Shown: positions 37,543 to 47,483 of the stretch, piece after piece
Numbering within the stretch: the first letter of the stretch is position 1
Layout of the letters: each line of letters begins with the position of its first letter
Source of the DNA: Brachybacterium sp. FME24
GTDB lineage: Bacteria; Actinomycetota; Actinomycetes; Actinomycetales; Dermabacteraceae
Direction: 5' to 3'
Assembly (NCBI RefSeq): GCF_014897705.1
Contig: NZ_JABUXV010000008.1
Coordinates: 124,001 to 188,000 of the forward strand
Length of the DNA: 64,000 nt
Translations under genes and position numbers: made by a program
The notes under the pieces: generated by a model
Databases searched by the model: none
Told to the model about the DNA's origin: nothing
Seen by the model: the letters and a program-made list of their open reading frames with translations, nothing else

Positions 37543-39573
37543 TCAGCAGGCGTCGTAGGTCAGCCCGTGTCCCAACTGGTAGCGGTTCCCGTCCGCGTCG
37601 ACGTAGACGTACGGGCGCCCGTCCATATGCTGTTCCTTGGCGTAGCCGGGCACATCGTTCGGGGATGCGCACCGGCCCTCCCCGTCGACGGCGATCGCGC
37701 CGGCATCGATCGGGAACGTGATCGGGAGGCGTCCGCTGGGGGAGTAGCCGCCGAGCGCCGCGTCGACCACCGTCGCGTAATCGGATTCGAAGCCGATCAG
37801 CAGGCCGTCGGCCAGGGGCTCGATCGAGTCCAACAGCCACGGGTACATCGCGTTCAGCCCGATGACCATCGTGTCGACGCTCTCGCGGATCTGGCGCACC
37901 TTGGCGATGTCCACCTGCGAATGGTCGTCGATCGCGAGATCGGCGATGCCCACGAACTCGAAGTAGGCGCCGACGAACGGCTTCATGAGCACGATCGCGA
38001 CGTCGGCGCGACGGAAGTCGGTGGTGAACTCGATCTCGGGGTGCGCCAGCTCGAGCTTCCCTCGCAGCGCATCGAGCGCCTTGACGGTGATGCCCTGCTC
38101 CATGAGCTCCACATAGACCGTCCTCCCGGCGAGCACCTCGGGCCGCAGTGGCAGCGTCGAGTCGTGGTTCTTGGCGAGCACCACCGAGCGACGGTGCGCC
38201 TCCGCGGCCGCGGCCGTCGCCTCGGCGCCCGCGACCACGCGGTCCGCCTCCTCGGGATCCGCATACGGGTTCTCGAACAGGCCGAGGGCGAACAGCTCCT
38301 CGAGAAGCAGTCGGGCCGCCTCGTCGAGGCGCTCCGCGGTGAAGTGTCCGCTGACGAAGGCTTCACGGACGGAGAGGATGTCATTGGTGTCGGCGAACAT
38401 ATCGGTGCCGGCCATGACGGCCCGCCCGACGCGCTCGGCCGGAGTGAGGTCCTCGACGCCCCAGGCCATCTTCGACAGGATGCCGGAGTCGGAGTTGATG
38501 TAGCCGCGATGGCCCATGGCGCGCAGCAGGCCGAGGACTTCACGGTTGAAGGCGAAGCCGACCTGCTCGAAATCCGTGAGGCGGCCCTGCGGGGTCGAGG
38601 ACTTCTCCTCCGAGGGGATCGCGTAGTACGGCATGATCGACGACGTGCCGGCCTCGATCGCCGCCTGGAACGGCGGAAGGTGGTACTTCTCGAGGGATCC
38701 GGGCGTCGGGTAGATGTTCAAGCTGCCCTCCGCGTAGTGCGGATCGGTGCCGTTCTCACGGGCGCCTCCACCGGGGAAGTGCTTCGTGGTCAGGGCGACG
38801 CCCTGGGCCGACGGACCATCCTCCCCCTGGAAACCACGCACGATCGCCGCCATCGCCGACGCGACGAATGCAGGGTCCTCGCCGAAGGTCCCCTGGCCTC
38901 GGAACCAGCGCGGGTCGGTGAAGACGTCGGCCATGTACATGTAGCCCTTGCGCAGTCCGGCGGCGAACCATTCGGCGCGGGAATGCTCGGCGAAGGATTC
39001 GATGACCTCGAGGGAACCTGTCGCGGCGAGACCGAGAGTGCCCGGCCACTGCGTGAACGGCTGGTCCTGAGGCGTGGCGCCCATCTTGAAACCGCCGGCC
39101 TCGTTCTTCGAGTTCGCGGCGACGACCACCGGGATACCCCAGCGGGTCGCCTCGGCCACCTCGTTCATCGCATTGATCCAGGTGGCGATCCGTGAACCGG
39201 TGGGCTCCTCGCGCATGATGAAGTGCCGCATGTGCAGGGACTCGATCATCTGGGTGGTCCCCTCGAAGGGGAGACCCGCGCTGGTGTGCGGATCGAGCTT
39301 GATCGGCAGGTACTGCTCGTCGAGCACCCCGTCGTGGCTGGTGAACGCCGAATTGTGCTGGGAGATGCCCATCGGCCGGGAGCTGATGACCATCAGCCCG
39401 ATCTTCTCCTCGGGCGACATCCTCGAGGCGAGGTCAGCGGCGCGCTCGGCCGTACCCAGCCGCCAGTCCTCGAACGGGGTGAGCTCACCGTCACCGTCGA
39501 GGTCGCGAAAGCGCAGTCCGTCGACCTCGATGATCTGCTTGACGCGGGAGGAGATAGAGGCCTGCTGTGGCAT
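37543..39573 (-). CDS. Glycoside hydrolase family 3 protein
   Basis: This 676-residue enzyme resembles bacterial GH3 beta-glucosidases or related exo-glycosidases. It has the (beta/alpha)8 domain with KHFPGGG and the nucleophile region GYINSDSG (Asp near residue 364), then the second alpha/beta sandwich domain (VVLAKNHDSTLPL). An EF-hand-like loop DLDGDGELTPFE occurs at residues 24-35, which may bind calcium. There is no signal peptide, so the substrate is probably imported first. AGGAG precedes the ATG. The adjacent isomerase gene is likely in the same operon. The substrate is not evident. Confidence 0.88.
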   Translation of the reverse strand: MPQQASISSRVKQIIEVDGLRFRDLDGDGELTPFEDWRLGTAERAADLASRMSPEEKIGLMVISSRPMGISQHNSAFTSHDGVLDEQYLPIKLDPHTSAGLPFEGTTQMIESLHMRHFIMREEPTGSRIATWINAMNEVAEATRWGIPVVVAANSKNEAGGFKMGATPQDQPFTQWPGTLGLAATGSLEVIESFAEHSRAEWFAAGLRKGYMYMADVFTDPRWFRGQGTFGEDPAFVASAMAAIVRGFQGEDGPSAQGVALTTKHFPGGGARENGTDPHYAEGSLNIYPTPGSLEKYHLPPFQAAIEAGTSSIMPYYAIPSEEKSSTPQGRLTDFEQVGFAFNREVLGLLRAMGHRGYINSDSGILSKMAWGVEDLTPAERVGRAVMAGTDMFADTNDILSVREAFVSGHFTAERLDEAARLLLEELFALGLFENPYADPEEADRVVAGAEATAAAAEAHRRSVVLAKNHDSTLPLRPEVLAGRTVYVELMEQGITVKALDALRGKLELAHPEIEFTTDFRRADVAIVLMKPFVGAYFEFVGIADLAIDDHSQVDIAKVRQIRESVDTMVIGLNAMYPWLLDSIEPLADGLLIGFESDYATVVDAALGGYSPSGRLPITFPIDAGAIAVDGEGRCASPNDVPGYAKEQHMDGRPYVYVDADGNRYQLGHGLTYDAC

Positions 39574-39697
39574 GGGTGCTCCTGGAACGGGTGCGCGGGT
39601 GCGGTCGGGAGAGTGCTGCGGGTCGGGCCGGGCCGACCGCAGAAGAACGAGGCCGGGCGCGGCGACATGCCACGACGAGCTGCGTCAGGGATCATGG

Positions 39698-40567
39698 TCA
39701 ACCGGTGATGAGCGGTTCGAACCCCAGGGAGACCAGATGCCGGCGGCTCATCGTGAGTGATTCGAAGATGTCGCGGCCGTAGGTCTGGTCCTGCTCGATG
39801 AGCAGATAGCGGGCCCCGGAGGCGATGCCCTGGTCGATGACCCGCTTCCAGTCCAGGGTGCCCTCGCCGACCTCGGCGAACTGCACGATCCCGCCGCCCC
39901 AGAACTCACCGAAGGCCGACCGGTCGCCGCCGGCGGCGGCGTCGAGCACCTCGGCAGGAGGCATGGTGATGCGGTAGTCCTTGAGGTGCACGAGGTCCAG
40001 GATCCCGTCGAACTCCGCGAGGGTGCGCTCGGGGTCCTTGCCGCCGCGCTGCACCCAGTGGCAGTCGATCTCGTATCGCAGGTGCGGCGCCTTCTGACGC
40101 AGCTGGTCCAGCAGGGTGACGCCGCCGAGCTTCGCGAACTCGACGTGGTGGTTGTGGTAGCTGAGCTTGAGGCCCGCTTCCGCCATCCGGCGGGCGTAGC
40201 CATCCGCCTCGAGCGCGAACGCGTCGAACGATTCCTGGGACTCCATCGCGCTCATCGGCATCATGCCGATGCGGAGCAGGTCGGTTCCCAGGCGACGGGC
40301 ATGCTCGACGTGCAGGTCGAAATGCTTCTCGAGGGTCAGGTCCTCGCTGTCCGCGGGAGCCGACGTCTTCGCAGAGATCGCGGCGTACTCGATGCCGAGG
40401 TCCTCGCGCGCGGCTTCCATCCCGGCGACGTTCTCCTCGGTCATCGGGATCTGGGAGACCTCGACGACGTCGAACCCTGTGTCCTTCACCCGCTGGAGGA
40501 CGGGGAGGATGCCCTCCTCGGCCACGTGTTCCTTGAGCATCATGAGTTGGATACCGATTCGTGCCAT
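39698..40567 (-). CDS. Sugar phosphate isomerase/epimerase-like TIM-barrel protein
   Basis: This 289-residue protein belongs to the AP-endonuclease-2 superfamily of xylose isomerase-like barrels. Typical metal-ligand patterns are visible: KLSYHNHHVEF (His and neighbours), YEIDCHWV, LVHLKDY and a late glutamate (LLIEQDQ). Members isomerise or epimerise sugars or keto-inositols in catabolic pathways. AGGAGG lies upstream of the ATG. It precedes the GH3 gene by 124 bases on the same strand and probably processes its product. Confidence 0.88.
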   Translation of the reverse strand: MARIGIQLMMLKEHVAEEGILPVLQRVKDTGFDVVEVSQIPMTEENVAGMEAAREDLGIEYAAISAKTSAPADSEDLTLEKHFDLHVEHARRLGTDLLRIGMMPMSAMESQESFDAFALEADGYARRMAEAGLKLSYHNHHVEFAKLGGVTLLDQLRQKAPHLRYEIDCHWVQRGGKDPERTLAEFDGILDLVHLKDYRITMPPAEVLDAAAGGDRSAFGEFWGGGIVQFAEVGEGTLDWKRVIDQGIASGARYLLIEQDQTYGRDIFESLTMSRRHLVSLGFEPLITG

Positions 40568-40994
40568 GCGAACCTCCTGAGGTCGATCCGGGCCGCATCG
40601 CCCGGGGGACGGAGCTGCCGTCCCTTCACGTGCCTGTCACGATATCCAGCAGCGGGGGAGTCCTCGGAAGTTTGCCGATGGTTGCCCGCGGCGGTCATCG
40701 GTACCTGGCCTCGTACCCTGGACCGATGCAGACCTCCGACCCGGCCCCAGGTGCTCCCCGGGAACCCGACGCAGTTCCTGGCACGGTCTGCGATCCCGCC
40801 TCGGACGACCTGCCTGCCGAGCGGGACGTCCTGGTCACGCGGAATGCTCCGGCTCCACCGCCGGCCGACCTGCCCGTGGACGCCGACCGGGTAGGGCGGC
40901 TCCAGGCGCAATGGGCCCCGAGCCAGGCGTCAGCCTCCAGGAATGCACCTGGTCTCTCGGGGCACGGCCGCTCGGGTCCGGCTCCGGCGTCCGC
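40568..40994. other. 427-bp intergenic region
   Basis: No supported gene is present. An ATG-started frame from 40726 on the plus strand gives a Pro/Ala/Asp-rich product that runs antisense into kbl, and is rejected. The region holds the stem at 40915-40963 and presumably the promoter of the isomerase gene. Confidence 0.5.
40915..40963 (-). terminator. Probable terminator of tdh-kbl
   Basis: GCCCCGAG (40915-40922) pairs with CTCGGGGC (40956-40963) and, with a three-base bulge, CCAGG (40923-40927) pairs with CCTGG (40948-40952). It begins about 30 bases after the kbl stop. No U-run follows. Confidence 0.5.
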
Positions 40995-42209
40995 TCAGCT
41001 CTGCACGGCGGTGCGGGAGGCGATGAACGCCTGGACCGCGGCCTCGACGTCGGCCTCCGAGTGCGCGGCGGAGAGCTGCACCCGGATGCGAGCCTTGCCC
41101 GCCGGCACGACGGGATAGGAGAAGGCGGTGACGAACACGCCGTGCTCGAGCATCGCGTCGGCCATCCTCGCTGCGAGCGCCGCGTCCCCGAACATCACGG
41201 GCACAATCGCGTGCTCGCCCTCCAGCAGCTCGAAGCCCTCCTCGCTCATCCGGCGGCGGAACAGCTCGGCATTGCGGAACAGGGTCGCGCGCAGCTCCGC
41301 ACTGCCGGCGACCAGCTCGAGCGCGGCCAGCGTGGCGGCGACGATCGAGGGGGCCAGGGAGTTGGAGAACAGGTAGGGGCGGCCCTTCTGACGGAGCATC
41401 GCGACGATCTCGGCGCGCCCGGAGACGTAGCCGCCACTGGCCCCACCCAGGGCCTTGCCGAAGGTTCCCGTGTACAGGTCCACGCGGTCCGAGACCCCGA
41501 AGTGCTCCGGGGTGCCGGCGCCGGTGTCACCCATGAAGCCCACGGCGTGGGAGTCGTCGACCAGCACGAGAGCCCCGTACTCGTCGGCGAGATCGCAGAT
41601 CCCCGGCAGCGGGGCAAGGTAGCCGTCCATGGAGAACACGCCGTCGGTGACAATGATGGTGCGCCGGGCGCCCCGGCCCTCGTTCTGCGCCCGAGTCGCC
41701 TCGAGCTGGGTGCGCAGGTCGTCGAGGTCGGCGTTGCGGTACCGGTAGCGGGCAGCCTTGGACAGCCGGATCCCGTCGATCAGGGAGGCGTGGTTCAGGG
41801 CGTCGGAGATGATCGCGTCGTCCTTGCCGAACAGCGGCTCGAACACAGCGCCGTTGGCGTCGAAGCAGGAGGAGAACAGGATCGTCGCCTCGGTGCCGAG
41901 GAACGAGGAGACCGCCTCCTCGAGCTGGAGGTGGAGGTCCTGGGTGCCGCAGATGAAGCGGACCGAGGCCATTCCGAAGCCGCGCTCGTCCAGGGCTTGC
42001 TTCGCAGCGTCGAGCAGACGCGGGTGATCGGCCAGGCCCAGGTAGTTGTTCGCGCAGAAGTTCAGCACCTGTGCACCCTCACGGCCCAGGGGGCCGGCCG
42101 TGATGCGGTTGCTCTGCGGGGTCGAGATGACCCGCTCGTGCTTGAAGGTGCCGGCCTCCTCGATCTCGGCGAGTTCAGCGGTCAACTGGTCCTTGAGGTC
42201 CGTGTACAC
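40995..42209 (-). CDS. kbl: Glycine C-acetyltransferase (2-amino-3-ketobutyrate CoA ligase)
   Basis: This 404-residue PLP enzyme splits 2-amino-3-ketobutyrate with CoA into glycine and acetyl-CoA, the second step of threonine degradation. It has the alpha-oxoamine synthase pattern: [11 protein letters not shown] near the start, [23 protein letters not shown], the PLP-contacting VDDSHAVG (218-225) and Schiff-base Lys252 in [11 protein letters not shown]. The tdh gene is just upstream (70 bases) on the same strand, so the two form the complete pathway. Confidence 0.96.
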   Translation of the reverse strand: MYTDLKDQLTAELAEIEEAGTFKHERVISTPQSNRITAGPLGREGAQVLNFCANNYLGLADHPRLLDAAKQALDERGFGMASVRFICGTQDLHLQLEEAVSSFLGTEATILFSSCFDANGAVFEPLFGKDDAIISDALNHASLIDGIRLSKAARYRYRNADLDDLRTQLEATRAQNEGRGARRTIIVTDGVFSMDGYLAPLPGICDLADEYGALVLVDDSHAVGFMGDTGAGTPEHFGVSDRVDLYTGTFGKALGGASGGYVSGRAEIVAMLRQKGRPYLFSNSLAPSIVAATLAALELVAGSAELRATLFRNAELFRRRMSEEGFELLEGEHAIVPVMFGDAALAARMADAMLEHGVFVTAFSYPVVPAGKARIRVQLSAAHSEADVEAAVQAFIASRTAVQS

Positions 42210-42279
42210 GGGGGTCCTTCCCTAGCGGGGTGCGGGATGCGGGTGGAGAGAGGGGGCAATCGAGGTGGTGGGAGCGAGC

Positions 42280-43347
42280 TCAGCCGATGTTCTCCCAATC
42301 CAGCAGCACCTTGCCGCCGTCGCCCGTGCGGGCGATCTCGTAGCCGCGGGCGAAGTCGGCCGCAGGGATCACATCGGTCACCGTGCGCGAGACCGTCCCG
42401 CGCAGCTCGGGGGAGCTGGTGAGCATGGCGGACATCGCGTTCCAGGTCTCGTACATCTCGCGCCCGTAGATGCCCTGCAGCGTGAGCATGCGGGTGACGA
42501 CCATCGTCCAGTCGATCTCGAACTTCTGCGAGGGCAGGCCCAGCAGCGAGATCTTCCCTCCGTGGTTCATGTTCCCGATCATCTCCTGCAGGGCTCGCGC
42601 CTGGCCGGAGATCTCCAGCCCCACGTCGAAGCCCTCGCGCATACCCAGATTCGCCTGTGCCTCCCGCACGCGGGTCGAGGAGACATCGATCGTGACGTCC
42701 GCGCCGCTGTCGGCGGCCATGGCCAGGCGGTGGGGGGCGACGTCGGTGATGGCGATGTAGCGCGCTCCGGCGTGGCGGGCCACCGCGACCGCCATCTGGC
42801 CGATCGGGCCGGCGCCGGTGATCAGCACGTCCTCACCCACGACGGAGAACTTCAAGGTGGTGTGGACGGCATTGCCAAGCGGGTCGAACAGTGCCCCGAG
42901 CTCGGGGGAGATGAGCTGCGTGCCGCCGTCGTGCTCATGGACCCACGCATTGAAATGGGGGATCACGACGTACTCGGCGAACGCGCCGTCGCGCTGCACC
43001 CCCACGGACCGGGTGCGGATGCACATCTGCCGGCGGCCGGCGCGGCAGTTGCGGCAGGTCCCGCACACCACATGCCCTTCGCCGGAGGCACGGTCGCCGA
43101 CCTTCACGTCGGTGACCTCGTCCCCGACCTCGACGACCTCGCCGTAGAACTCGTGCCCCGGCGTGAAGGGCACCGTGTCGCACATCGCCTGTGCGGAGGC
43201 ATCCCAGGCCAGGATGTGCAGGTCGGTGCCGCAGATACCAGCACGCAGCACCCGGATCTTCACGTCGAACGGGCCACAGTCGGGCTCGGGCAGGTCCACC
43301 ATGGTCAACCCGGGACCGGGCTCTGTCTTTCGCAGGGCACGCATCAT
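42280..43347 (-). CDS. tdh: L-threonine 3-dehydrogenase
   Basis: This 355-residue zinc-dependent medium-chain dehydrogenase oxidises L-threonine with NAD+ to 2-amino-3-ketobutyrate. Catalytic zinc ligands are Cys39 (AGICGTDLH), His65 and Glu66 (PGHEFYGE); structural zinc ligands are Cys95, Cys98, Cys101 and Cys109. The Rossmann motif is ITGAGPIGQ. The start at 43347 is chosen because AAGGAGG lies 12 bases upstream and homologues begin there; an in-frame upstream ATG adds 44 unsupported residues. It is divergent from hrpA. Confidence 0.95.
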   Translation of the reverse strand: MMRALRKTEPGPGLTMVDLPEPDCGPFDVKIRVLRAGICGTDLHILAWDASAQAMCDTVPFTPGHEFYGEVVEVGDEVTDVKVGDRASGEGHVVCGTCRNCRAGRRQMCIRTRSVGVQRDGAFAEYVVIPHFNAWVHEHDGGTQLISPELGALFDPLGNAVHTTLKFSVVGEDVLITGAGPIGQMAVAVARHAGARYIAITDVAPHRLAMAADSGADVTIDVSSTRVREAQANLGMREGFDVGLEISGQARALQEMIGNMNHGGKISLLGLPSQKFEIDWTMVVTRMLTLQGIYGREMYETWNAMSAMLTSSPELRGTVSRTVTDVIPAADFARGYEIARTGDGGKVLLDWENIG

Positions 43348-43553
43348 CGCGGCAGCGATCCTCCTTGAGTCTGTATCGGCCCGCTGTCGCGGGAATCGAC
43401 CCACCGGGGCGGGCCCGCCCCCGATGGTAGACGGGAGCGGGGCGAGGCAGAGCACGATCGGCAGGGGCGCGTCCGTCACGGCGGGTACGTGCGGCGTGGT
43501 CGACGGAAATCACCAGGACTCCTCGGCAGGCGGACACGTAGAGTGGGAGCGCC

Positions 43554-46500
43554 ATGACCACACCCTCCACGACGCCTTCCTCGACTCCTGCCACGAAGCC
43601 TGCCGAGACTCCTGCTGCGCCGACGGCCGCGACCTCCGGCCCGCGCCTCTCCTATCCCGCCGAGCTGCCCGTCTCCGGGCGCCGCGAGGACATCATGGCG
43701 GCGATCCGCGAGAACCAGGTCGTCGTGATCGCCGGCGCCACCGGGTCGGGCAAGACCACCCAGATCCCCAAGATGCTCCTCGAGCTCGGGTACGGGCAGG
43801 GCAGCAGGCTCGTCGGCCACACCCAGCCGCGGCGCATCGCCGCCCGCTCGGTCGCCCAGCGCATCGCGAGCGAGATGGGCGAGAAGCTGGGGGAGGGGAC
43901 CGTCGGCTTCCAGGTCCGCTTCACCCGCGAGACCGGTCGCGGCACCCGGCTGAAACTCATGACCGACGGCATCCTGCTCGCGGAGATCGGTCGGGACCGG
44001 CTGCTGAAGCGCTACGACGCGATCATCATCGACGAGGCCCACGAGCGCTCGCTGAACATCGACGTGATTCTCGGGTACCTGCGCCAGATCCTGCCCCAGC
44101 GACCGGATCTGAAGATCATCATCACCTCGGCGACCATCGACCCCGAGCGCTTCGCGGAGCACTTCGGCCGCACCCTCCCCTCGGGCGAGCGCGAGAACGC
44201 ACCGATCATCGAGGTCTCCGGCCGCACCTACCCCGTGGAGATCCGTTACCGCCCGCTCGTCCTCGAAGCCGACGTCGAGGAGGACGACGAGCTCGAGGAC
44301 ATCCACTCCGTCGAGCGCGACCTCACCCAGGCCATCACCGATGCGGTCGACGAGCTCGCCGCCGAAGGTCCCGGGGACATGCTGGTCTTCCTGCCCGGTG
44401 AGCGCGAGATCCGCGAGATCTCCGACGCCCTGACCACCCACCTGGGCCTCGGCACGAAAGGTCGCGCCGCCCTGCCGGTCGAGGTGCTGCCGCTGTTCGG
44501 TCGCCTCTCCGCGCAGGACCAGCAGAAGATCTTCAGTCCACCGCCGGCGGGCACTTACCGTCGGATCATCCTGTCGACCAACGTCGCCGAGACCTCGCTG
44601 ACGGTCCCGGGCATCACCTATGTGATCGATGCCGGTCTTGCCCGCATCTCCCGCTACTCCCAGCGCACCAAGGTGCAGCGCCTGCCGATCGAACCGATCT
44701 CGCAGGCCAGCGCCGACCAGCGCTCCGGCCGCAGCGGCCGTACCGCCCCCGGCATCGCGATCCGCCTGTACTCGCAGGAGGATTTCGAGGGCCGGGACGA
44801 GTTCACCGAGCCGGAGATCCTGCGCACCTCCCTGGCCTCGGTCGTGCTGTTGATGACGAGCCTGGGACTGGGGGACGTGGAGTCCTTCGCCTTCGTCGAG
44901 CCACCCGCCACCCGCGCCATCACCGACGGGGTCCGACTGCTCGACGAGCTCGGCGCCATCGAGGATGCCCCGAAGGATCCCGGCGGGCGCCGACTCACCC
45001 GCGTGGGCACCACCCTGGCCCGCTTCCCGCTGGACCCTCGCATGGCGCGCATGCTCATCGAGGCGCACCGTCTCGGGGCTCTGCGCGAAGCGCTGATCAT
45101 CGTGGCCGCCCTGTCCATCCAGGACCCGCGCGAGCGGCCCTTGGGCCAGGAGCAGCAGGCCAAGGAGAAGCACAAGCGCTTCGAGGACGAGACCAGCGAC
45201 TTCCTCGCCTTCCTCAACCTGTGGAACCACCTGCAGGCGCGCCGCAAGGCCCTGTCCTCCTCCGCCTTCCGCCGCGAGGTGCGCGCCGAGCACCTGCACT
45301 ACCTGCGCATCCGTGAATGGTGGGACCTGCATTCCCAACTGCGGGACATGGCCAAGGACGTCGACCTCTCCACCAACGACAACGACGCCTCCCCGCAGGC
45401 CATCCACCAGGCCCTGCTCGCCGGTCTGCTCTCCCACGTCGGCCTGCAGGACGACCGCACCCGCGAGTACGCCGGTGCCCGCGGCGCCCGGTTCGCCCTG
45501 TGGCCCGGCTCTGCGCTGGCCAAGAAGCGACCGGACTACGTGATGGTCGCCGAACTGGTGGAGACCTCCCGGCTGTGGGGTCGCACCGCCGCACGCATCG
45601 ACCCCGCCTGGGCGGAGGAGACCGGCGCCCACGTCGTCAAACGCTCCCACTCGGCCCCGCACTGGTCCTCCAAGCAGGCAGGCGCGATGGCCCACGAGAA
45701 GGTGACCCTCTACGGGGTGCCGCTGGTCGCCGACCGCGTCGTCGGATACGGCCGCATCGACCCGCCCGCGGCTCGTGAGATCTTTCTGCAGAATGCCCTC
45801 ATCGAGGGCGACTGGCGAACCCGGCACCATTTCTTCCGCGACAACCGCGCCCTGATCAGCGAGCTCGAGGAGCTCGAGGCGAAGACCCGGCGCCGGGACC
45901 TGCTGATCTCCGATGAGCAGCTGTTCCGCTTCTATGACGAACGGATCCCGGCGGAGGTCGTCTCCGGCCGTCACTTCGACACCTGGTGGAAGAAGCAGCG
46001 CCACCAGACCCCGGACCTGCTGACCCTGACGGAGAAGGATCTGCTGGCCGCCGATGAGGGCGTCGCCGAGTCGATCCAGGCGGACTTCCCCGATACCTGG
46101 GTCCAGGGCGACATCACCGTGCCGCTGAGCTACTCCTTCGGCGAGGTCGGTGCGAAGGGCACCGACGGTGTCACCGCCACCATCCCGTTGGCGGTGCTGA
46201 ATCGCCTGGAGGTGCGGGGCTTCGACTGGCTGGTGCCGGGTATGCGCGAAGAGCTGGTCACTGAGCTGATCCGTTCCCTGCCCAAGCCCGTTCGGCGCCA
46301 TCTGGTCCCCGCGCCCGAGCGGGCGAAGGTGGTCGCTGCGAAGCTCCACGATGACGACCCCGACGCCGGTGAAGTGTTCCTCGAGGCGGTCGCCGACGAA
46401 CTCGTGGCGTTGCCCGGTGTCCCCGATGACCTGCCGCTGTACGGACCGGAGTTCGATCTGACCAAGCTGCCCGCGCACCTGCGGATGCACTTCCGGGTGG

Positions 46501-47483
46501 TCGATGACAAGGCCCACCAGATCGGCTCCGGCGATGACCTGGCGGCGCTCGCGCAGCAGCTGAAGAAGCGCGTGGACGCTTCAGTCTCCTCGCAGGCCGA
46601 CGACCTCACCCGACGCGATCTGCCCACATTCCCCGAGCAGGGCGTGGCGACCGTCCATGAGTCCACCGTCGGCGGGCTGAAGGTCACCGGCTATCCGGCG
46701 CTGGTCGCGCGCCGCGGCACCGACGGCCGCCTCGACCGGGTGGACCTCGCGGTGCTCGCCACGGCCGACGAGCAGATCCTCGCTCACCGGGACGGCGTGA
46801 TCGCACTGCTCGATCGGGAGATCGGCACCGACCTCTCGGCGGTGCTCAACGCCCTGCCCAACCCCACCAAGCTCGCCGTGGCGGGATCCGACTACGCCTC
46901 GACCGCCGCGCTGCTGGCCGATGCCTCCCGCGCCGCGACCGTCCATCTCGCCGGGGACGCCCAGGTGCGCACCCGCGCCGAGTACGACGCGCTGCTGGCG
47001 CGGGTGCGCGAAGGCCATGACCGCCTTGCCGCGCAGGCCGTGAAGGACGCCGCTGCGGCACTCGCCGTCAGCACGAAGCTGCACAAGAACCTCGCGAGGG
47101 TCCCGTCTCTCGCGGTGCTGTCCCATCTCACGCAGATCCGGGAGCATGCCGCCTCGCTGCTCGGGGACGGGTTCATCTCCCGCACCGGTCTCGACCACCT
47201 CCCGGACCTGCGTCGATATCTCGAGGCCGACGCGATCCGGCTGGAGAAGCTCCCGGAGAATCCGCGCCGCGACGAGCAGCTGTCCTGGCAGATCGGCGAT
47301 CTCGAGCAGTACTGGAGCACGGAGAGGGCGAAGCTCTCTGCCCGGCGCCGAGCCGAACCGGAGGCGCGGGAGATCCGGTGGATGCTCGAGGAGCTGCGGG
47401 TCAGCCTGTTCGCCCAGACCCTGGGCACGAAGCAGACCGTCTCCGACAAGCGGATCCGCAAGGCGGTCGCCGAGCTCTCCTGA
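43554..47483 (+). CDS. hrpA: ATP-dependent RNA helicase HrpA
   Basis: This 1309-residue DEAH-box helicase has Walker A GATGSGKTT at 61-69, DEAH at 160-163 in IIIDEAHERS, motif III SATIDPERF, motif V STNVAETSLTVPGI and motif VI QRSGRSGRT. Helicase-associated (HA2), OB-fold and a long C-terminal DUF3418 region follow, as in full-length HrpA. HrpA resolves stalled or collided ribosomes and processes mRNA. A -10 hexamer TAGAGT ends nine bases before the ATG, so the leader is very short. The frame antisense to it is very long, but is a GC-rich shadow. Confidence 0.96.
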   Translation: MTTPSTTPSSTPATKPAETPAAPTAATSGPRLSYPAELPVSGRREDIMAAIRENQVVVIAGATGSGKTTQIPKMLLELGYGQGSRLVGHTQPRRIAARSVAQRIASEMGEKLGEGTVGFQVRFTRETGRGTRLKLMTDGILLAEIGRDRLLKRYDAIIIDEAHERSLNIDVILGYLRQILPQRPDLKIIITSATIDPERFAEHFGRTLPSGERENAPIIEVSGRTYPVEIRYRPLVLEADVEEDDELEDIHSVERDLTQAITDAVDELAAEGPGDMLVFLPGEREIREISDALTTHLGLGTKGRAALPVEVLPLFGRLSAQDQQKIFSPPPAGTYRRIILSTNVAETSLTVPGITYVIDAGLARISRYSQRTKVQRLPIEPISQASADQRSGRSGRTAPGIAIRLYSQEDFEGRDEFTEPEILRTSLASVVLLMTSLGLGDVESFAFVEPPATRAITDGVRLLDELGAIEDAPKDPGGRRLTRVGTTLARFPLDPRMARMLIEAHRLGALREALIIVAALSIQDPRERPLGQEQQAKEKHKRFEDETSDFLAFLNLWNHLQARRKALSSSAFRREVRAEHLHYLRIREWWDLHSQLRDMAKDVDLSTNDNDASPQAIHQALLAGLLSHVGLQDDRTREYAGARGARFALWPGSALAKKRPDYVMVAELVETSRLWGRTAARIDPAWAEETGAHVVKRSHSAPHWSSKQAGAMAHEKVTLYGVPLVADRVVGYGRIDPPAAREIFLQNALIEGDWRTRHHFFRDNRALISELEELEAKTRRRDLLISDEQLFRFYDERIPAEVVSGRHFDTWWKKQRHQTPDLLTLTEKDLLAADEGVAESIQADFPDTWVQGDITVPLSYSFGEVGAKGTDGVTATIPLAVLNRLEVRGFDWLVPGMREELVTELIRSLPKPVRRHLVPAPERAKVVAAKLHDDDPDAGEVFLEAVADELVALPGVPDDLPLYGPEFDLTKLPAHLRMHFRVVDDKAHQIGSGDDLAALAQQLKKRVDASVSSQADDLTRRDLPTFPEQGVATVHESTVGGLKVTGYPALVARRGTDGRLDRVDLAVLATADEQILAHRDGVIALLDREIGTDLSAVLNALPNPTKLAVAGSDYASTAALLADASRAATVHLAGDAQVRTRAEYDALLARVREGHDRLAAQAVKDAAAALAVSTKLHKNLARVPSLAVLSHLTQIREHAASLLGDGFISRTGLDHLPDLRRYLEADAIRLEKLPENPRRDEQLSWQIGDLEQYWSTERAKLSARRRAEPEAREIRWMLEELRVSLFAQTLGTKQTVSDKRIRKAVAELS

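Noticed and set aside
40726-41118. A plus-strand ORF starting near 40726
   Set aside because: It is Pro/Ala-rich, has no ribosome-binding site, runs through the stem at 40915-40963 and continues antisense into kbl.
43476-46517. A 1013-codon open frame antisense to hrpA
   Set aside because: It is the mirror of a true helicase gene in a GC-rich genome; its product is a low-complexity Gly/Val/Asp/Leu series without any motif, and there is no start signal.
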